Shown here: one piece after another, positions 57,001-64,000 of the stretch | How the letters are laid out: each line of letters begins with the position of its first letter | How positions within the stretch are numbered: the first letter of the stretch is position 1 | From: Pseudocercospora fijiensis CIRAD86 | Lineage: Eukaryota > Ascomycota > Dothideomycetes > Mycosphaerellales > Mycosphaerellaceae | Direction: 5' to 3' | Assembly: GCF_000340215.1 (NCBI RefSeq) | Contig: NW_006921532.1 | Coordinates: 6,724,550 to 6,788,549 of the forward strand | DNA length: 64,000 bases | Notes under the pieces: generated by a model | The model's input: the letters and a program-made list of their open reading frames with translations, nothing else | Told to the model about the DNA's origin: nothing | The model's database searches: none | Translations under genes and position numbers: made by a program

Positions 57001-57097
57001 TCGCCTTCTTCGAGGCAGCTGCATTCTTCTTCTTATTCTTCTTCTCGGCGCGGCGCTACTTCTTACTCTTCGCACTAGAGCCTAACTTAGGTAGCAT
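54060..57097 (-). pseudogene. RecQ-like superfamily 2 DNA helicase (RIP-mutated)
   Basis: Minus strand from an ATG at 57097 with a Lys-rich N-terminus. Helicase motifs appear in order. Motif I is AKTSEGKSMPF (about 56640-56610; Ser where Gly is expected). Then come LTGIVVLEITLLNRL, LSPETVASKDFRAI, motif II VVVDKMHLI (about 56330-56300; DEAH reads DKMH), GCSTTISEETEE (motif III), SSIDRPDTTYI, RVIIATTAFSVGLNILDIEIVA (motif V) and YPITRDIEDLI with RLSRIGR (motif VI). The G-to-S and E-to-K changes are RIP-type, so ATPase activity would be lost. The C-terminal extension is Ser/Thr/Ala-rich. Similar RecQ-type helicases occur as multi-copy, often subtelomeric, genes in fungi. The 3' limit is approximate. 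Confidence 0.75.
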
Positions 57098-57535
57098 TGC
57101 GGCGGCGGCGACAGTAGTAATAGTAAGAGCAAGGCTTAATAGGCTCGAGTGCCGTATTATTAGTATAGAAGTGTCGTATTAAAGCTAGACTTTTAAAGTA
57201 GCAGCGGCGGCGACGATAGCAACAATATCGAATTTCGAATATACGCGAAGTAGCTAGACTAACTACGCGTATATATATGCGCCTAGGTTATTGCAGTCGC
57301 TACGATAGTAGCTATAAACGGATATTAAATAGTAGATTTGTATAGAGCGCAGCCCTAGGTAGTAAGATAGAGACAATAGCAATACTTTTTAGGTATTCTA
57401 AAGTATAGAGATTAGAGAGATAGTTAATGCGACGGACCGTACGTGCTTTGTTTAGCGCTGTATATACTGTTTGTATATAAGTAATATATAGTAGGGTAGA
57501 ATAAACGGAGTACGTTACGAAAACTTTTTTTCTAA

Positions 57536-57682
57536 TCGCGTCGATCCTATCGATCCTATCGATCCTAAGCGATCCTAAGCGATCCTAAGCGATCCTAAGC
57601 GACCGAGTCGCGACCCGACTCGCGCCCGGATTACTTAGGATCGATAGGATCGACGCGATCGACGCGATCGATAGGATCGATA
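57536..57682. repeat. Iterated palindrome of CGATCCTA units
   Basis: The left arm has CGATCCTAT three times and then GCGATCCTAA four times. A CG-rich centre follows (GAGTCGCGACCCGACTCGCG). The right arm carries the complement (CTTAGGATCG, ATAGGATCGACGCGATCG). The whole can fold into a long hairpin. It lies between the helicase and the transposase-like frame, upstream of both. Confidence 0.85.
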
Positions 57683-58149
57683 TAGTAAATTTTTGTATAT
57701 ATAGGATCGCTCTAGGTCGCTCGTAGTCGCAGTCGTTAGTAGTGTTTATACTATTCGTATAGTGCTATATTAATACTTATCGACTCGTCGACTCGGTCGT
57801 ATTAGTCGACTCGGTCTAAACTAGAATATACTAGTAGTACTATAGTTTTAAGTGTATTACTATTACATTAACCGTCGTTACTATATATCGCTGTATCCTG
57901 TCTTATACGTTCTCTATAAACTATAAAATCATTCTTCGCCGCCTTAGTATTATTGTCCTCTGTGTTTCGGAGATGCGATTTCTATATACTCTATATAGTA
58001 CGTTGCCTTTTTATTACTCGCCCGTAAGCCTTTACGGCTCGTATTTCCTTATCCTCCTATTCCTCGTCGTAAATTGTGTTATACGTCTCGAAATCAACTA
58101 TACTATTAATATAGCGAGTCCTATACGGGGCGCCTTCGTCTATAGATAC

Positions 58150-61100
58150 GGCGTATAATGTGTAATAGACTAGTAGTAGGCTATATACCCGTCGCCCTTT
58201 AAGTCTACTATAGTACGGTAAAAGACGCCGTAGCCGGATTATCGTTAGACTATACGTATCCTTATACTCGCTCTTGTCGTTAACATAGTCGTAAAGCTTA
58301 ATAAAAACGCCTATAACGGGCCTCCGTTTCGTCCTAAGCCCCTTCCTATATTTGATTCCTATCTCTATATTAATCGAGATTACGTACTTTAGTTAAGCTA
58401 GTAGGCGACCGCCGAATCGAACCGCTAATTTATTAGGTGTTTCTATATAATTAACGTTGTATTCCTATACCTATATAAAATTATAACGTCTGTTGCCGTA
58501 GAGCCCCTCCTAGTTTAGTATATATCTCGCGAAGTCGGCTGCTACTACGTTAGGATGTTCTATATCCTTACCCGTAGGCTTCTAGTATCGGATTCTACCG
58601 TAGAAGCAGATCTCTATGTCTAGGACGTATATACAGTCTGTTACGATATCGTTAGGGTCGGCTGCGGTGCTTAATGCGCTATTCTTATCGTAGGCACCCT
58701 ATTGCCGTACGAATACCGCAATCGCTTATTAGAAGTCGCGACCTAAGTTCTCTTCTATTATAGCTATAGCCTCCCTTATCGTAATCTACTTAACCGATTT
58801 CTTTCTATTCCTCTGTTTCTCGGGCTAGTATTTTAGGATGTCCTCTACTAGCCGTACTACAGTTAGCATTATTAGCTATTACGTATACTCCTTAACAGTG
58901 CGAGCATTTATAGGGATTGCTATATATTCTTTGTCGTCTTCGGCCTATATATTCAATCTGTTAGCATCGCTATCTAGTATACTTTCTTCCTAGCTAGGCT
59001 TCTTGTTTATTAGCCGAAATGCAAGCTTTAGTAGTTTATAGTGTTTGTACTCGAAATAGCTAGTATTTAAGTCTAGAAGATTGCCGAACGTCTTAATATA
59101 GCTCGGGGCATATGTTATGCTATAGAATTTCGGTATATTAAAGTGCCCTTCTATTTGTGTTATTATTAGCTCGTTAGCTTCGTCGTCCTCGTCTGTTATA
59201 ACCGCATCGTCGTTATTTAGGTCGTTCGTTCTTCGCGTAGTAGCCTTCGCCTCCCGCTAGGCCCTCTTCTATACCTTTGTTACCCTATATAGGCGAAATA
59301 CATTCTTCTATTCGTTTATCCGGTACAATGCTATCCTAAGATACTTAACTGTTTCGTCGTTATAGTATCTATATATCGCTAGAACGGTAAAGTCTACTAG
59401 TATACGTAGAAATCTTATCGCCTACGGTTAACGGACCTCTTCGAGTAGTAGTATAAATACAACTAATAAGACTCGTAGGACGCTTTACTACTCTTAGCCT
59501 GTCTACTAAGTAACTGCTAAGTAGTAGTAGAACTTGCGAAGATTAGTATATACGGGCATATACGCGAACCGTCTATCTAGTATCGTATCGATAATCCCTT
59601 ATACTACTGTTTTCCCTAGCTTTCTTGTTTTAGTAGATAGGCCCCTATTCGGGGTCGAGTCGGTAACTAGTCGGTATCTCCTCGTTTTTATATAGCTTAT
59701 CTTGTCTACTAGTAGGTCCGTAGTCTATTAGATTACGTATATTAGCACTCCTTTTAGTAGCTAATATAGTGTGTCTACTACTAAAGACCGGTATATATCG
59801 ACGTGTTTCTAGCGCTATATAAAGCAATCGATGTCGTAGACGTTCTACGGATCCTTCGCTATATATTCGCCTTTGCGTTGCCTTAGATGTCGCTGCTTCG
59901 TAGATTCGTGTAACCGCTATTCTACTATAATATCGAGGTGCTCTCGTTCTATCGGGTATACTAGGCAACTTAGGCAATACATGTTTATCTTAACTCCGGT
60001 AATTGCAACTTGCTCTTTATAGTCTACTAATATTACTGCTAAGATTAGAAAGCACCTACGCGTCGCGCTATCTACGTATATAATATCCTAGCCCTCGCCG
60101 TCGGCCGCTTTTATAGCGGAGCGAAATATATATACTATCGATATATAATATATACTGTTTTTAGTAAAACTATCGCTATCCTTAACGACCGGCAGTAGTC
60201 CTAGTAAGATCGTGCCGGGTCTGTTATTCGCGTTGCGTGCTCGTATATATAGGTTTCCGATAGTAAGGTATATAGGGTATGCTATTAAGTTACCTTAGTA
60301 GTTAGTTATCTGCGTTTTATCGGTTAATACGATTAGAGGTACGATCGTTGCGCCGTCTATATTTATCTTGCTCTAGGTATCCTACTACTAGTCTGCTAAC
60401 GCTATATTAGAGTAGATTCGCCGTAGTAGGTCGTTAGTCGTCTACGCTCGATATAGCTTATATACTAGATTATTCCTAAAGCTACTATAACCTATTAAGA
60501 ACATTACTGCTTTCTTAACGGATCGGTATCGCAGTACTAGCTCCGTACTGCCGCAACCCGTTCGACTTGTCGGAAGGTATAGCTTTCGAACCTTTATTTA
60601 ACCTAATGCCTTCGATAGTAGTATGCCGCCGGCTCGCAGTTTCGACGTTATAGCCTTTATACTTTTCTAGCTTAGTAGATCGTACAGTAGTACTAGCCTC
60701 TCGTCTTCGAAAAGCCTCGCAATTGTATATCCGGATATTCTCTCTCTCTTTAAGAATTGCGTAAAGCTTATATCGAATAGTAACTTGAATGTTCCGTACT
60801 CGCCTAAAGTATCTTGTATTCGTATTTTAACGCTGCTTATAGATTAGGCGCTTGTATTTACTCTACTATACTAAACTGTAATTATGCTATACCTAGCTAT
60901 AGGCTTGCTAGCGGCACGGCTAGTATATTCGGTAAATATATCGATATTATCCGCGGTACGGTAGCCTTTTAGTATTAGCCGTAATCTTATTAACTTCTAG
61001 CTTCCTAGCGTTATTGTCGTTCCGGCGGTAGTTGCCTATACGCTTTCTATTTCGTCTTCGTCCGCTAGGCTATCCTATATATCGAATTCCGGTAATTTAA

Positions 61101-61480
61101 GATATCTATCCTATTTAATACTATCTATACTTCCCTTGTCTTCCTATAGCGCTAGTACTGTTAGCGTTAATGTCGTTACTAGAACAGCCTCTATTGTGCC
61201 TTCTTTATTTACGTCTTACTATATACCTTCTAGTGTCGATCTATCGTCGGCTTGTTCGGCGCTCTAGTTACTACCTTAGATCGTATATAAGTTAAGTCGG
61301 GCTCGCTTCGCGGTATTGTTTATAGTAGAATCGTGCTCGGCAAATTCTTTTAGTACGACGCGTTTCTCGTACTTGTTTCTATATTACTTATAGCCGTAGG
61401 AGCTTTTAAGCAGCCGGTTATATAACCTATATTCGATATAGTAAGACATTACTATATATATAGCTAGCTTTCGATAATAG
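58150..61480 (-). pseudogene. Probable Plavaka/CACTA-type transposase (RIP-mutated)
   Basis: Minus strand. An N-terminal stretch near 61440-61340 (VMSYYIEYRLYNRLLKSSYGY) resembles a C2H2-type finger whose Cys/His now read Tyr. Then come the open piece 59977-59645 (LPSIPDRTRAPRYYSRI, IYSEGSVERLRHRLLYIAL), IRFLRILVDFTVLAIYRYYNDET (near 59420), LRIALYRINE and GHFNIPKFYSITYAPSYIKTFG (about 59160-59090). The FLVDFxxLAxYxxHDxxT, LYRI and GHFNFPKFHxxTHYxxYIxxxG run is typical of ascomycete Plavaka-like proteins. Breaks are TAG/TAA. No terminal inverted repeats were located, so the element limits are unknown. Confidence 0.5.
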
Positions 61481-63470
61481 GCGCTAGTGCTATAGCTACT
61501 ATAGGTTTGCCGTATGTCGACGTATACGAAGTTACTAAGGCTCTACTACTACGAAGTTAGGCATAAGTCGGGGTCCGACTCGATGTCGATTCGTAGCCCG
61601 CGGATTCGGCAAAATCTCGGATTTATCCCGTTCGATTATACTAACTTAATGTTACTCTACTAGCGCCTCTTGCGATAATATTTAAATACTAATTTGTATA
61701 CCGACTCGCCGTCCGACTCGGTTACTAGTTAGGACCAATCGGAAAATCAATACTAAATATAAACGACCGTACTACACTTCGACTAGACTTCTACGTTACT
61801 TCTAACGCCCTAAGGCCTGTATATTATACCGTAAAATGCGTTATATATATTTAATTCTGTATACGTATAGGAGTAGCATTGCTCCGGTTTAATACTGCCC
61901 CGTAGCATTATTGCATTAATTACGTTAAATTCGCCCGGTACTACTAAGGCTTGCTCTAGTTATATTATAGCTAGGTTGTATTCCTAAGCAAAGTGAACGA
62001 ATAGCGCTCGAGTGACTGCTAGTAAGTATTGCTTAGCCGACTTAGTAACGACGTCGTTTGAGGCGGCATCTAATAAGCGGTTTATATCAAATCTAAGGCC
62101 TCTAAGACTCGTAGCAGTTACGACTACCCTATCGGTGCGCCTATTAGATAGAAGTATAAAGCCTTATCCTGTCGACTCTATTTAATTTTTATATACACGC
62201 TATTATATATACGCTATTACATACACGCTATTATATATACGCTATTATATAGACCTATACGCCGACTTATTAATATCAACCTATGTCTTAACCTCTAGCG
62301 TAGCTAAGTATCGGGTCTCGCGTCGCTCTAGGGATAGTGCGCTAGTTATCCGCTCCCTAGCTAATAGCACTATTCTATTAGCTAGAGCCCGCGGCTCTAA
62401 CCCGCTTTAGGGTTCTAGGTGTTAAGGTCGGCTAGGTGTGTTTCCGGTCGGGGTCGAATTGCCCTTATACTAGACTATATCTTCGACGTAGCGAGATCTA
62501 GAGCTAATCGTGTCGATGTAGGTGCTTTAGCCGGGTGTTACCTACTCGCTCGCCTATACTTAATAGGATATTGTAGGTTATAACCTAGAGTTGATCGGCT
62601 TTCTATACTAGTAGGCCGGGGAGGGTAATAATGCTCGCGTCTACTGTTTTCTAGTCGGTAGCAATTATACTACTACTAGTACCTCTTTCTATTTTATAGG
62701 CTAGTTCGCTAACAAGGATTTGCTACTCGATCGCTCGTACCTAGAAGACTAGTTTATATACCTCCTATACGATCTAGTTCTAGCTAATACTAAGCTCGCC
62801 GACTATATTATATTTCCGGACGGTAGTGTATTAGACTAGGACGCTAGTAAGGATCGTACTATTGCTTTAGTCCGCGGCGTAGATAAGTAGTACATCGATA
62901 GTGTCTAGAGAAGTACGTTTTACTATAACTCGAATGTTTAGCTACCGCTAACTCTAAGCAGCACGATAAACGTTTGCTACGGTCGGCTTAAGGCAGTATT
63001 ATATACTATCGCAGGATAGCGTACGAGCACTGCTAGTCTAGTATAGACATATGCATTATTTATATATAGGGTTGCTAAGTTCGGGGTCGATTAATAATTT
63101 AGGGGCGGATTAATACTACGACTCGGCATCTTAGAGTTAGCCTATACTTTTCGGTAATACTATTAATATATTAAACTTATATCCTACTGTATTACGATGC
63201 CATTTTCTAGTATTACCGTCTTCGTATTAGACGCTCGGTTAGCGCTAGACTAACCTGTATCCTATATGCTAGCGGCAACTACGCCTTCGCGGATTGTCGA
63301 ATTACCTAGAAGTAACTTAAAACATTCCGGTATATATAGCGACCAATTTGATTATAGATACGTATGCCTATACATTTCATCGCGATAGGCCTTAATATAG
63401 ATTAATGCAGTGCCGAAGAGTTTAGCTACTACTAGTTGAAATTATTGTCCTAGCTACTATCTTAGCATTC
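61481..63470. repeat. RIP-mutated DNA, content not recognised
   Basis: TAG/CTA-rich tract with a few short direct repeats, for example TATATACGCTATTA near 62190-62250. It may be the 5' part of the transposase-bearing element or another repeat. No domain was found on either strand. Confidence 0.45.
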
Positions 63471-63473
63471 TAC

Positions 63474-64000
63474 TGCTACTACTACTGCTACCGACTCGCT
63501 ATAGATAGCCTACTTAGCCTCGATTCGTATAAGTTCCGTACTGCTTAACTTTCCGATATCTAGTTTCCTTGTCCGATCTAGCCTCCCGGCTACTAGATCT
63601 ATATCCTATTGCTACTGCTACTACTACCGACTCGCTATAGATAGCCTACTTAGCCTCGATTCGCATAAGTTCCGTACTGCTTTACTTCCCGCTATCTAGT
63701 TTCCTTGTCTTATCTAGCCTCCCGGCTACTAGATCTATATCCTATTGCTACTATTACTACTACCGACTCGCGGCGGATACCCTACTCGGCCTAGAGTCGT
63801 ATAAGTTCCGTACTACTTTACTTCCCGCTATCTAGTTTCCTTGTCTTATCTAGCCTCCTAGCTACTAGATCTATATCCTATTGCTACTATTACTACTACC
63901 GACTCGCGGCGGATACCCTACTCGGCCTAGAGTCGTATAAGTTCCGCACTGCTTTACTTCCCGCTATCTAGTTTCCTTGTCCTATCTAGCCTCTCGGCTA
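63474..64000. repeat. 136-bp tandem repeat array, running off the window
   Basis: The anchor CCGACTCGC occurs at 63491, 63627, 63763 and 63899, exactly 136 bp apart. Each unit carries GCTACT triplets, CCGACTCGC, ATAAGTTCCG(T/C)ACT, ATCTAGTTTCCTTGT, CTATCTAGCCTCC-type words and CTACTAGATCTATATCCTATTG. Units 3 and 4 share a variant (GGCGGATACCCTACTCGGCC) against units 1 and 2, showing a higher-order relation. The array is not complete in the window. Confidence 0.95.

Overview
The window looks like a scaffold from a filamentous ascomycete (Pezizomycotina). I infer Dothideomycetes from gene content and style, but the sequence does not prove it. The evidence is short spliceosomal introns (48-161 bp, GT..AG), typical fungal single-copy genes, and long tracts with the signature of repeat-induced point mutation (RIP). 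In those tracts TpA is abundant, CpA and TpG are scarce, CpG is retained, and transposon reading frames are broken almost only by TAG or TAA. There is one 100-bp assembly gap (33822-33921).

Layout. 1-1080 is RIP-mutated repeat DNA. 1085-16970 is a normal gene island: a Sec4/Rab8 GTPase, a mitochondrial Ubp16-type deubiquitinase, mitochondrial ribosomal protein bL9m, a small Cys/His-rich protein, a GH95 alpha-L-fucosidase with a one-base frameshift, an alpha-glucoside-type MFS permease, an alpha/beta hydrolase and a Pch1/cyclin K-T type cyclin. 16971-21024 is a 4-kb DNA transposon with 18-bp inverted ends, flanking TA and an integrase-core protein. 21027-23800 is a small second island holding TMA7 and an unrecognised 308-aa ORF. 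From about 23830 to the end everything is RIP-mutated repeat DNA.

The 23.8-64 kb block is a nest. An old unrecognised repeat ORF (23.9-26.1 and 49.6-51.2 kb) was split by a Ty3/gypsy chromodomain retrotransposon, gypsy-1 (26125-49577, 197-bp LTRs, CTTAT target duplication). gypsy-1 was then split twice. gypsy-2, a second Ty3/gypsy element in reverse orientation, went into its reverse transcriptase (29271-36005, LTRs of 722 and 713 bp, CTTAG duplication). A 9.6-kb hAT transposon went into its RNase H region (36389-45960, 20-bp inverted ends, ACTAGCA repeated at both flanks). The coding frame of each host can be followed across each insertion. Beyond 51 kb lie a degenerate RecQ-like helicase (54.1-57.1 kb, minus), a complex palindrome (57.54-57.68 kb), a probable Plavaka/CACTA-type transposase (58.1-61.5 kb, minus) and a 136-bp tandem array running off the window end.

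The most notable object is the hAT element. Besides its transposase it carries two different histone H3-like genes (42054-42695 and 44015-44660) and at least three unrecognised genes. Its recognisable introns and its spacers carry clusters of a short motif, TAGCCGGC or its complement, which I did not see in the exons. A transposon carrying its own pair of H3 variants is not something I know to be described.
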